Positions 1 through 6,777 of a DNA stretch of 26,125 nucleotides are shown here, piece by piece (within the stretch, counting starts at the first letter, position 1; every line of letters starts with the position of its first letter). The stretch comes from JALZVT01 sp964611345 (GTDB lineage: Bacteria > Pseudomonadota > Gammaproteobacteria > Pseudomonadales > Azotimanducaceae), in NCBI GenBank assembly GCA_964611345.1, contig CAZSYU010000052.1, forward strand, positions 1 to 26,125, in the 5' to 3' direction. The translations under genes and the position numbers were made by a program. The notes under the pieces were generated by a model, which made no database searches, was not told where the DNA came from, and saw nothing but the letters and a program-made list of their open reading frames with translations.

Positions 1-34
1 GAGGGGGAGTGAGAGGGGGAGTGAGAGGGGGAGT
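1..34 (+). repeat. 12-bp in-frame tandem repeat in hrpA
   Basis: Nearly three copies of the unit GAGGGGGAGTGA run from the window edge to about 34. In the hrpA frame they encode repeated Arg-Gly-Gly-Val. The unit is a multiple of three, so copy-number change would not break the gene. More copies may lie to the left of the window. Confidence 0.85.
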
Positions 35-1691
35 AAACGATGCGCCAGAGTTTTTGCGCCACAACCTGGAGCAGGTGCGACAGGTGCTGGAGCTGGAAGC
101 ACGCGGCCGGCGGCGCGATCTGCTTGCTGCGGATGATGACCTGACTGCGTTTTACGATGAGCGGCTGCCCGCGGACATTGTCAGTATCAAGTTATTGCAG
201 GCCTGGGTACGGCGTGCAGACTCTGCGGCACTGCAAGCACTGTTTATGAGTAACAGTGACGTCCGCCGTACAGAGAACAACAGTGATGCTTACGAGGAGT
301 ATCCGGGCGAACTTGCATTTGCTGACGTTAAGCTGCGGCTCAGCTATCGCTTTGCCCCGGGGGAGGCTGACGACGGGGTGAACGTGCAGGTACCTCTTGG
401 CGTACTGGCAGGCATTGTCAGCGAGCCCTTCGAGTGGCTGGTGCCCGGTATGTTGCCGGCGCGTGTGGAAGCCATGGTGAGAACTTTGCCCAAACGCATT
501 CGGCGCAAGCTGGCACCCGTTCCAGATCATGTCAGAGAAGTCATGCCCATTCTGCTGGCGCCCAACATTTATCGACGCGGTTCACTCACCCAGGCGGTTG
601 CAGACGGATTGAATCAGCAGTTTGGGGTGGTCATTACACCGGCTGACTGGGATCTCGCACGACTCGAAAACCATTTGCACGTGAACTACCAGGTGCGTGG
701 TAAACGGCGCAAGTTACTCGGCCAGGGGCGCGATCTGGCGGCGCTGCAAACAAGTTTACTGGCGGAGCGCTTCGAAACCGGGGCGAAAGTGCGCGAGCAG
801 TTTGAGGTGGACGGGCTGACAGAGTTTCCGGCGGCGGGTGTACCCGAGCGTCGTCACCTGAAACGTGGTGGTGAGCAGTTGGTGTATCCCGCGTTGCAAG
901 ACAATGGCGACAGCGTTGCCCTCACCATGTGTCCTGATGCGGCCAGCGCCGATCGGCTCAATCGCTCGGGCTATCCGCGCCTTGCACGCCTGCAAGATCG
1001 CGCCACCCAGCGCTACCTGCTTAAGCTGCTGCGCTCCAACAAGCAGCTGGGGCTGTATTACGCGGCCTTCGGTAGCTCCAAAGAGCTCGCGGACAGAGTG
1101 CTTAACCATCTGTATTGGAACAAATATTTCGAACGCGACGGCCTCCCGCGCAGCGCGGCAGACTTTGCCGGGCGACTGCAAGCTGGCCGGGCTGAAATGG
1201 TTAAGTTTTACAGCGACTACGAAACCAACCTTGTGGCGTCCCTTGAGCAACGGTTTGTCATCGTTAACCGCCTCGATGCGCTGACCTCGCCTGCGTACGT
1301 GGCTTGTGTTGCAGATGTCTCCCAGCAATTGGAAGACCTGTTTGGGTCCGGGTATCCCGAAAGTGTGCCGTGGGACCGGTTTCAGGCGACACCCGGCTAT
1401 TTGCGTGGCATCAGCTATCGGCTGGAGCACTTGCAGGGGCGGGTGAGCAAAGATGGCGTGGCCATGGCCAAACTGGGGGATGCCAGGACTCGGCTAGTAC
1501 GGGTGCACGAGGCTCTAAGTACCAGTGCCGGGCAGGGGGCGAGTACCCTGGATCTTGAGGCGTTATGGATAGCGTACGAAGAGTGGCGTCTGGCGCTGTT
1601 CGCGCAACCCCTGGCCCTGCACAATGGAATGTCGGACAAAAAATTCAGGAAACGGCTGGAAACGGTGGAAACGCGGCTCGGATTGATGTGA
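1..1691 (+). CDS. hrpA: ATP-dependent RNA helicase HrpA, C-terminal part (5' end outside window)
   Basis: This is the C-terminal portion of the DEAH-box helicase HrpA, a cytoplasmic RNA helicase linked to ribosome rescue and mRNA processing. The reading frame is open to the left edge, so the helicase core, HA2 and OB domains lie outside. What is present corresponds to the DUF3418 region. Recognisable family landmarks are RRRDLLAADDDLTAFYDERLP near the start, the KLRLSYRF...GVNVQVPLGVL stretch, FEWLVPGMLPARVEAM, LPKRIRRKLAPVPDH, and a closing LFAQPLALHNGMSDKKFRKRL. E. coli HrpA is about 1300 aa, so roughly 40 percent of it is here. The first visible codons are a 12-bp tandem repeat coding RGGV units, just before the conserved RRRD segment; this looks like an insertion in a linker. 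Family assignment is confident; the true start cannot be seen. Confidence 0.93.
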   Translation, partial: GGVRGGVRGGVNDAPEFLRHNLEQVRQVLELEARGRRRDLLAADDDLTAFYDERLPADIVSIKLLQAWVRRADSAALQALFMSNSDVRRTENNSDAYEEYPGELAFADVKLRLSYRFAPGEADDGVNVQVPLGVLAGIVSEPFEWLVPGMLPARVEAMVRTLPKRIRRKLAPVPDHVREVMPILLAPNIYRRGSLTQAVADGLNQQFGVVITPADWDLARLENHLHVNYQVRGKRRKLLGQGRDLAALQTSLLAERFETGAKVREQFEVDGLTEFPAAGVPERRHLKRGGEQLVYPALQDNGDSVALTMCPDAASADRLNRSGYPRLARLQDRATQRYLLKLLRSNKQLGLYYAAFGSSKELADRVLNHLYWNKYFERDGLPRSAADFAGRLQAGRAEMVKFYSDYETNLVASLEQRFVIVNRLDALTSPAYVACVADVSQQLEDLFGSGYPESVPWDRFQATPGYLRGISYRLEHLQGRVSKDGVAMAKLGDARTRLVRVHEALSTSAGQGASTLDLEALWIAYEEWRLALFAQPLALHNGMSDKKFRKRLETVETRLGLM

Positions 1692-1731
1692 TGATCCACC
1701 GCTAATCGATGATTGGAATTTTTCCTGCTCG

Positions 1732-1779
1732 GTTGAGCCACGAGTTGGGCCACAAGTTAGGCCACAAGTTGGGCCACAA
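1732..1779 (+). repeat. 12-bp tandem repeat, four copies, between hrpA and mlaA
   Basis: Four adjacent 12-bp units, GTTGAGCCACGA, GTTGGGCCACAA, GTTAGGCCACAA and GTTGGGCCACAA, differ by one to three bases. They lie 40 bp after the hrpA stop and end 13 bp before the preferred mlaA start. If translation began at the upstream ATG (1709) they would code LSHE/LGHK/LGHK/LGHK in the mlaA frame, but I think they are leader sequence. Confidence 0.88.
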
Positions 1780-1792
1780 ACAGAACAAGGTG

Positions 1793-2593
1793 ATGATTAA
1801 AAAGTTCATGGGTAACACAACAATGCAAACGAAGGTTCCAGCGTCGAGTTGGCGCGTCGCTGTGTCGTGCATGGTGATTGCACTTGTGCTGCTGTCACCG
1901 GTGGCACACGCCCAGGAAAAGAATCTGGATCCCTATGAAAATATCAACCGCAAGACCTTCGCGGTAAATGACTTTTTTGATCGCATTCTGCTTAAACCGA
2001 TAGCGAAGGGGTACACCCGGGTGGTGCCCCGTTTTGCCCGTCGGGGCATTCACAATGCCTTTGTGAATCTTGGCACACCGGTGGTTGCACTTAATCAGTT
2101 GCTGCAGGGCAAAGGCAGAAGTGCGTTGAGTGATACCGGCCGATTTGCGGTTAACACAACGCTTGGCATCGGGGGCTTGTTCGATCCTGCAACTCAGCTC
2201 GGCATGGTTGCGCACCAAGAAGACTTTGGTCAAACCCTGCAGACCTGGGGGGTTGCTGCCGGTCCCCATATAGTGCTCCCGTTGCGCGGTTCTACTACCG
2301 TTACTGATGCAGTGGGTTCTCTCTTCAGTACGGTCGTTAACCCAACACTCCTGTTCAGCGACACCCAAACACGCGTCATTCTCAATGCCACGTTGGTGGT
2401 TGATCAACGGGCTGAGCTATTGAGTGCTGAAACGCTGGTATCGGGCGACAGATACCTGTTTTTGCGCGATGCTGTACTCCAGCGGCGACAGTTTCTGGTG
2501 AACGATGGCGAAGTGGAAGAAGACCCCTTTCTGTCGGATGATTTTGATGATTTCGATGAAGAAGACGAGGACGATGATTGGGAGGTTGAGTAA
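1793..2593 (+). CDS. mlaA: MlaA (VacJ) phospholipid-trafficking protein
   Basis: This is an MlaA/VacJ family protein, the outer-membrane component that removes mislocalised phospholipid from the outer leaflet and hands it to the MlaC-MlaFEDB system. Family landmarks are DPYENINRKTFAVNDFFD directly after the signal peptide, then RRGIHNAFVNLGTPV, RFAVNTTLGIGGLFDPA, EDFGQTLQTWGV and GPHIVLPLRGSTTVTDAVG. The signal peptide has a long hydrophobic core ending VAHA-Q, a signal peptidase I site. No lipobox cysteine is at the end of the core, whereas E. coli MlaA is a lipoprotein. The C-terminus is an unusually acidic tail (about residues 240-266). I prefer the ATG at 1793, since 1709 would add 28 residues of repeat-encoded sequence before the signal peptide; 1808 and 1823 are also possible. 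The gene is followed by a PP2C/STAS pair. Confidence 0.93.
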   Translation: MIKKFMGNTTMQTKVPASSWRVAVSCMVIALVLLSPVAHAQEKNLDPYENINRKTFAVNDFFDRILLKPIAKGYTRVVPRFARRGIHNAFVNLGTPVVALNQLLQGKGRSALSDTGRFAVNTTLGIGGLFDPATQLGMVAHQEDFGQTLQTWGVAAGPHIVLPLRGSTTVTDAVGSLFSTVVNPTLLFSDTQTRVILNATLVVDQRAELLSAETLVSGDRYLFLRDAVLQRRQFLVNDGEVEEDPFLSDDFDDFDEEDEDDDWEVE

Positions 2594-2765
2594 CCAGCTA
2601 CAATTGAGTTGCTCAACAGTTACAACCGGAGTACCGTGCCGGTCCGTCAACCTGCTATAAGGTGTTGTTCTAACACTTAACGCGTTCCCCTTATGTTGTG
2701 CCAAAGTAGTTCTCCCCGAGTAGCCGTGCCCGATTTCAAACCCCTCTCTGAACCGGTTCTGTTCC

Positions 2766-3509
2766 ATGTTTATGGCTGAACCCTCACAGCTGCTTAAAGA
2801 CCAGCAGGCGGCCAGTGTTATGCAGCACAGGATGCTGCCAGCGACTCATCAGCGATTTGCCAACATCACACTCAGTTACGAGCTCTACAGTGCCGATAGT
2901 CTGTGCGGTGACTTTGTCGATTTTGTTGAGCTGCCCGATAATCGAGTCGTGTTTCTGGTGGCTGATGTCGCGGGGCACGGGGTGAGTGCCGCGTTGGTTA
3001 CCGTGGTACTTAAGAGTTTCATGTCCCGCGTAACTGCGGCCATGGCAAACTCGCCAGCCCAGTTGCTAAGTGCGTTAAACGCTGAACTGCTCGGCGTAAA
3101 TCTCGATCGCCACGTGACCGCGTTAGCGGGTGTCATACAGCAGGCGCAGAATTCTCACAACCTCACACTGGCGAGTGCCGGGGCGTTTCCACTGCCACTG
3201 TATTGGTCCGCTGGTGAATCCGGTTCACAGCCCGCCCAGTCGCTCGAGCTTGCGGGTAAAGCTCTGGGGTTGTTCGACTCACCAGAGTGTATCGATCATA
3301 CAATCAACTTTAAGCCGGGTGATCGCTTGACCGTGGTAACCGATGGCGTCCTGGAACTGCTACCAAAGACCCAGGCTGGGGCAACCGAATCGCTGCTTGC
3401 GGATGCCGCTGGCGCACCGGCGGATCAGTTCTGGCAACGCCTTGGGGTAACACCCGGCCCAGGCGGGGTGGATGACACCACACGTTTCACACTGGAACGG
3501 CGCAGGTGA
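2766..3509 (+). CDS. SpoIIE/RsbU-type PP2C serine phosphatase
   Basis: This is a soluble PP2C-like phosphatase of the SpoIIE/RsbU class, which dephosphorylates STAS anti-sigma-factor antagonists in partner-switching circuits. The metal-binding acidic residues look intact: CGDFVDF (D49, D52), VADVAGHG (D67), VTDGVLE (D193) and GGVDDTT (D236, D237). MLP at 23-25 is typical of the class. The protein is only 247 aa and has no receiver domain, unlike the RssB-type REC-PP2C proteins found near mlaA in Pseudomonas. Only 172 bp separate it from mlaA, so no REC domain is hidden upstream. No clear ribosome binding site precedes the ATG at 2766 or the one at 2772. Its stop overlaps the start of the STAS gene, so the two are almost certainly partners. 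The family is clear; the signal it senses is unknown. Confidence 0.88.
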   Translation: MFMAEPSQLLKDQQAASVMQHRMLPATHQRFANITLSYELYSADSLCGDFVDFVELPDNRVVFLVADVAGHGVSAALVTVVLKSFMSRVTAAMANSPAQLLSALNAELLGVNLDRHVTALAGVIQQAQNSHNLTLASAGAFPLPLYWSAGESGSQPAQSLELAGKALGLFDSPECIDHTINFKPGDRLTVVTDGVLELLPKTQAGATESLLADAAGAPADQFWQRLGVTPGPGGVDDTTRFTLERRR

Positions 3510-4045
3510 GCACTCGCGGTAAAATTCTGGTGGCCGCTCACGACGGCACCTATTTGTTGCGCTTTGTGGGCGATGTCCGGCTCACCTTGTGTGTGGCCAT
3601 AGACGACTTTTTACAGAAGATGTTGGAGGATCCCTGTTTCACTGCGGTCGTTATCGATCTGTCGCAAGCGCACTACCTGGACTCTACCTCGCTCGGCATA
3701 TTGGCGAAGCTTGCCAAGGAGACCCAACGCAAAACCGCGCGGTCGCCCATTTTGGTACGTCCTGCTGCGGAAATTATGCGCTCGCTGGTGGGTTTGGGGA
3801 TCGATGGGCTGTTTGAACAGGGCGGCGCAGAGTTTACCGGGTTTGTCCCAGGCGCAGCACTTGAAGCGAGCGAGCCTAGCGAAGCTGATACCCGACGACG
3901 AGTTATTGAAGCCCATCGGGTGTTGATGGCGTTAAATCCATCGAACGCGGCAGAGTTCAGTGATCTGGTGGCGCAGCTGGAAGCGCTCGACACACCCACC
4001 GCGGTTGGTCAGGCGCGCAGCAAAACACCCGCTACCAGCGGTTGA
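3506..4045 (+). CDS. STAS-domain anti-sigma factor antagonist
   Basis: The N-terminal ~100 residues form a STAS domain like SpoIIAA/RsbV and P. aeruginosa HsbA or RssC. The phosphorylation loop is visible as YLDSTSLGILA, with Ser60 after Asp59 as the expected phosphoserine. In such circuits the dephosphorylated STAS protein binds an anti-sigma factor or kinase and frees its target; the adjacent phosphatase would activate it. The GTG start at 3506 overlaps the phosphatase stop (GTGA), implying translational coupling. The C-terminal ~70 residues (from about 115) are Ala/Glu-rich, probably helical and unassigned. No anti-sigma factor or kinase gene is adjacent, so the third partner must be elsewhere. 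The STAS call is firm; the pathway is inferred. Confidence 0.88.
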   Translation: MSTRGKILVAAHDGTYLLRFVGDVRLTLCVAIDDFLQKMLEDPCFTAVVIDLSQAHYLDSTSLGILAKLAKETQRKTARSPILVRPAAEIMRSLVGLGIDGLFEQGGAEFTGFVPGAALEASEPSEADTRRRVIEAHRVLMALNPSNAAEFSDLVAQLEALDTPTAVGQARSKTPATSG

Positions 4046-4059
4046 GCCAAAGAGGGGAC

Positions 4060-4530
4060 TTAAGGTTCGGAACCAAGCGCCCGGGCCTTCCGTTTGGCGG
4101 CGATGAAGCGTGTGTGCGGCACGTAAAGCAAATCACTGATGCGCCTTATGACATGTTCTTCCAGGGCATGCAGATCACTGTCGCTGAGCGCGAGACGCCA
4201 CAACGCAACCAGTAGCTGGTATTTTTCGTCCTCGCTCAGGGTCTCGTTGAGCGTGCGCGTATACTCGTAGACGCCCACGCTGGTTTTGTGTTTTTGGCGG
4301 GAGTCTTCTAGTAACTGGGAAACAAAGGGTTCCTGCAACTCAAACAGACTCTGGAGACTGCTGCCAATAACAGCGATTTCAATATCGCTGATATTGTGAT
4401 CAGCCCAGGCAACCTCCAGCAACAACATTGCGGCTGCAGCGGGTAAGAGTTGCTCTGCAGCGTGCTCCTCGCTGCTATCACTCTCGGTTATCGAGGTCTG
4501 TGCAAAGAATTTTTTTAGAGCGCTCAGCAT
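4060..4530 (-). CDS. TerB-family (tellurite resistance B-like) protein
   Basis: This is a 156-aa, all-helical, acidic cytoplasmic protein matching the TerB-like family. The typical pattern is AAAMLLLEVAWADHNISDIE near residues 32-51 and a second acidic helix pair LVALWRLALSDSDLHALEEHVIRRISDLL near the C-terminus, each a D-x-D/E metal-binding-like segment. Stand-alone TerB-like proteins are common in proteobacteria and usually have no demonstrated link to tellurite. The start codon lies inside the end of dusA (ATGCTGA, 7-nt overlap), so it is the second gene of a dusA-terB operon. It converges on the STAS gene with only 14 bp between the stops. Confidence 0.82.
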   Translation of the reverse strand: MLSALKKFFAQTSITESDSSEEHAAEQLLPAAAAMLLLEVAWADHNISDIEIAVIGSSLQSLFELQEPFVSQLLEDSRQKHKTSVGVYEYTRTLNETLSEDEKYQLLVALWRLALSDSDLHALEEHVIRRISDLLYVPHTRFIAAKRKARALGSEP

Positions 4531-5516
4531 GCTGCACGCTCTGGCTCAATATGCAGCAGTCCGAGCGCATGCTCGAGAGTTGCAATATTGGCACCGGGCT
4601 TGTTGGCCATATCACTCAAATAGCGCCGGTAGGCTCGTGCACCGGCAAGGCCCGAGGCGATACCCAGCATGTGCCGTGTAATGCTGTGTAATCGAGTGCC
4701 CTGGTTGAGCTCTTCTTCGATAAAGTCGGTGTATTGCGCGAGTGGCGCGAGGCGGTGTTCAGGCAGCGGCGTGCAGTAGAAGCTGTGATCGAGTTGGGCC
4801 AGTAACCACGGGTTGTGATACGCCGCGCGGCCGATCATTACGCCGTCGCAACCGGTGGTATGTAAAGCGTCAATGATTCCTTCTGCAGTATCGAGGCCGC
4901 CATTCAAAATAATCCTGAGTTCCGGATAGTGAGCTTTAAGCCGGGCGACGCGGGCGTAGTTCAGAGGTGGAATGCTGCGATTCTGCGCGGGTGAGAGGCC
5001 GTTTAGCAGGGCAATGCGAGCGTGTAGCGAAAACTCGGTCACACCGGCTTCTGCTACCGTATCTACAAAGCGGAACAGAAAATCGTCGCTGTCGTAATCA
5101 TCAATCCCTAGCCGGCACTTCACCGTGACAGGCAGATTGCAGGCGGCGCGCATCGCGCTACAGCAACGGGCAACCAGTTCAGGCTCAGCCATTAGGCATG
5201 CGCCGATTCGCGCGTTTTGGACCCGATCCGACGGGCAGCCGATGTTCAGATTAACTTCGCTAAAACCGGACTGTTCTGCGATGGCGGCGCAGGCGCTGAG
5301 CTCTGTGGGGTCGCAGCCGCCGAGTTGCAGTGCAAGCGGTAATTCTGCGGGGGCAAACTTCAGCAGCCGTTCACGAGGACCGTGCAACAGTGCCCCGGTA
5401 GTCACCATTTCGGTGTAGAGCCGGGCGTTCGGGCTGTAACAGCGGTGCAGCCTGCGGCAAAACCGATCTGTCCACGCCATCATCGGCGCAACCATTAACA
5501 GGGGGGGCGAAGTCAT
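4524..5516 (-). CDS. dusA: tRNA-dihydrouridine(20/20a) synthase DusA
   Basis: This FMN-dependent enzyme reduces uridines 20/20a in the tRNA D-loop to dihydrouridine. Family landmarks are MVAPMMAWTDRFCR at the N-terminus, LALQLGGCDP, VNLNIGCPSDRVQN with the downstream GACLM (catalytic Cys), VTVKCRLGIDDYD, FSLHARIALLNGLSP, RSIPPLNY, ILNGG and GVMIGRAAYHNPW. At 330 aa it has the usual length. I choose the ATG at 5516; an open frame reaches 5663 but the extra 49 residues are low-complexity and unlike the family. No Shine-Dalgarno precedes 5516, and a TATACT box sits 6 nt upstream, so the transcript may be leaderless. It overlaps the downstream TerB-like gene by 7 nt and is divergent from lpxC. 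Confidence 0.95.
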   Translation of the reverse strand: MTSPPLLMVAPMMAWTDRFCRRLHRCYSPNARLYTEMVTTGALLHGPRERLLKFAPAELPLALQLGGCDPTELSACAAIAEQSGFSEVNLNIGCPSDRVQNARIGACLMAEPELVARCCSAMRAACNLPVTVKCRLGIDDYDSDDFLFRFVDTVAEAGVTEFSLHARIALLNGLSPAQNRSIPPLNYARVARLKAHYPELRIILNGGLDTAEGIIDALHTTGCDGVMIGRAAYHNPWLLAQLDHSFYCTPLPEHRLAPLAQYTDFIEEELNQGTRLHSITRHMLGIASGLAGARAYRRYLSDMANKPGANIATLEHALGLLHIEPERAAC

Positions 5517-5522
5517 GGCGCA

Positions 5523-5528
5523 AGTATA
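5523..5528 (-). promoter_or_regulatory. Candidate -10 box of dusA
   Basis: Reading the minus strand, TATACT is followed by TGCGCC and then the dusA ATG. A start site 7 nt after the box would fall on the A of the start codon. The -35 region is poor (ACAGAA at 17-bp spacing), so this is a tentative call. Confidence 0.4.
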
Positions 5529-5532
5529 TCCC

Positions 5533-5558
5533 GAGCGGTGGCACTTTCTGTGCCGCTC
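5533..5558. repeat. Imperfect inverted repeat upstream of dusA
   Basis: GAGCG and GCAC on the left arm pair with GTGC and CGCTC on the right arm around a TTTCT centre, with three unpaired bases on the left arm. It overlaps the expected -35 and spacer of the dusA promoter, so it could be an operator. It has no U-tract, so it is not an intrinsic terminator. Confidence 0.5.
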
Positions 5559-5807
5559 CCAGTCTGAAGGAGAGTCTGGAACAGCGTCGGAGCGGGGCTT
5601 AAGACAGTTGCCCGAGGCTCTGCGGCGGTTGCCAACTTGGAGATGCGGGCGATCGCTGGACACATCCGCGCCCAGTTTGCAAAGAAAACTGCGAATAATG
5701 GAGCAAATATTCGGGAAAAATGCAGAAAGAATGCAGGATTCAGGGTTTATTCAGCAAAACCCTCCATAATCCCTTCATATTCACTACCCAAACGCGGGGC
5801 GCTTCCG

Positions 5808-5813
5808 TATAGT
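5808..5813 (+). promoter_or_regulatory. Candidate -10 box of lpxC
   Basis: TATAGT followed by a TCGCGTCC discriminator lies about 40 bp upstream of the lpxC start. No good -35 is seen at 16-18 bp spacing, so the call is weak. Confidence 0.3.
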
Positions 5814-5853
5814 TCGCGTCCTAAACGTATGAAAACGTTGGAATAAAGCAAAT

Positions 5854-6777
5854 ATGTTGCTTCAGAGAACAATAAAGACATCAGTGCATGCCATCGGTAT
5901 CGGTGTTCACTCCGGTAGCAATGTCGCAATGACCCTGCGTCCGGCGGCTGCCAACACTGGCATTGTGTTTGTACGAATGGACCTGCCTGGTCATCCCGCC
6001 GTGCGTGCACAGGCGAATCAGGTCAGTGACACCTGTTTGTCGACCAGTATCGCTGAGGGTCGGGCAGAAGTAGCGACCGTTGAGCATCTGATGTCTGCGC
6101 TTTGGGGCCTGGGGATTGACAACCTGATTATCGAATTGACCTCGCGCGAAGTACCTATCATGGATGGCAGCGCACAGCCTTATGTGAAGCTTATTGAATC
6201 TGTCGGTTTGAAGTCACTTGATGCACCAAAAATGTTCATGCGTATCACTCGGCCGGTACAGGTTCGACAGGGTGATGCCATGGTTGCGTTAACCCCTTAT
6301 AACGGTTTTCGTGCCAGCTACACCTTTGTGGCTGATCACCCGGTTTATAACCGTTATCCCAAGCGTCTGGACATGGTTTTTAATAGCGACAGCTACGTCA
6401 AGGACGTTTGCGGCGCACGCTCATTCGGTCTTATCAGTGAGCTTGAGCAAGCGCAACAAATCGACCGTTGCCTGGGCTCAAATCTCGATAACGCTGTTGG
6501 CATTGACGATTGTGACATTATGAACAAAGACGGCTTGCGCTACGAAGACGAGTTTGTGAAGCACAAGGTACTCGACGCCATTGGTGATCTGTATCTGCTT
6601 GGTCATCAGATCATTGGTGCGTTCGAAGGCTATAAGTCTGGTCATGCGATTAACAACGCGTTAGCCAAGGCATTGCTTGAGAATGGCGACGCCTGGGAGA
6701 TGGTCACAGGACCAACGTCACCAGCCGATGGTGCACAGATTGCGCAGCCGATGGAGTTGCGCAACACCGCAAGCTAG
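5854..6777 (+). CDS. lpxC: UDP-3-O-acyl-N-acetylglucosamine deacetylase LpxC
   Basis: LpxC is the zinc-dependent deacetylase that performs the committed step of lipid A synthesis in the cytoplasm. All key residues are present: VEHLMSALWG (zinc ligand His78), FVKHKVLDAIGDL (His237 and Asp241) and GHAINNAL (His264), each one position earlier than in E. coli numbering. The start MLLQRTIKTSVHAIGIGVHSG is canonical, and a GGA element lies about 10 nt upstream. At 307 aa the length is normal. In most gammaproteobacteria lpxC follows ftsZ; here dusA is divergent on its left and a methyltransferase gene convergent on its right, so it is transcribed alone. Its TAG shares CTAG with the stop of the convergent gene. 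Confidence 0.97.
   Translation: MLLQRTIKTSVHAIGIGVHSGSNVAMTLRPAAANTGIVFVRMDLPGHPAVRAQANQVSDTCLSTSIAEGRAEVATVEHLMSALWGLGIDNLIIELTSREVPIMDGSAQPYVKLIESVGLKSLDAPKMFMRITRPVQVRQGDAMVALTPYNGFRASYTFVADHPVYNRYPKRLDMVFNSDSYVKDVCGARSFGLISELEQAQQIDRCLGSNLDNAVGIDDCDIMNKDGLRYEDEFVKHKVLDAIGDLYLLGHQIIGAFEGYKSGHAINNALAKALLENGDAWEMVTGPTSPADGAQIAQPMELRNTAS

Larger units (their letters stand above)
5517..5853. other. Gene-free divergent region between dusA and lpxC
   Basis: This 337-bp stretch holds no convincing gene. It must carry the promoters of dusA (leftward) and lpxC (rightward). Visible elements are a TATACT box abutting dusA, an imperfect dyad at 5533-5558, an A-rich stretch around 5680-5765, and a TATAGT box near 5808 upstream of lpxC. 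Short open frames here lack family features or ribosome binding sites. Confidence 0.7.

Noticed and set aside
756..1430. Leftward open frame of 224 codons inside hrpA
   Set aside because: Antisense to well-conserved HrpA sequence, with no start signal or family resemblance.
2594..2765. Intrinsic terminator or small RNA after mlaA
   Set aside because: Only a tiny TTGAG/CTCAA hairpin and a weak GGTGTT/AACACT pairing are present, neither followed by a U-run.
4060..4530. Tellurite-resistance operon
   Set aside because: A single TerB-like gene coupled to dusA, without other ter genes, does not make a tellurite system.
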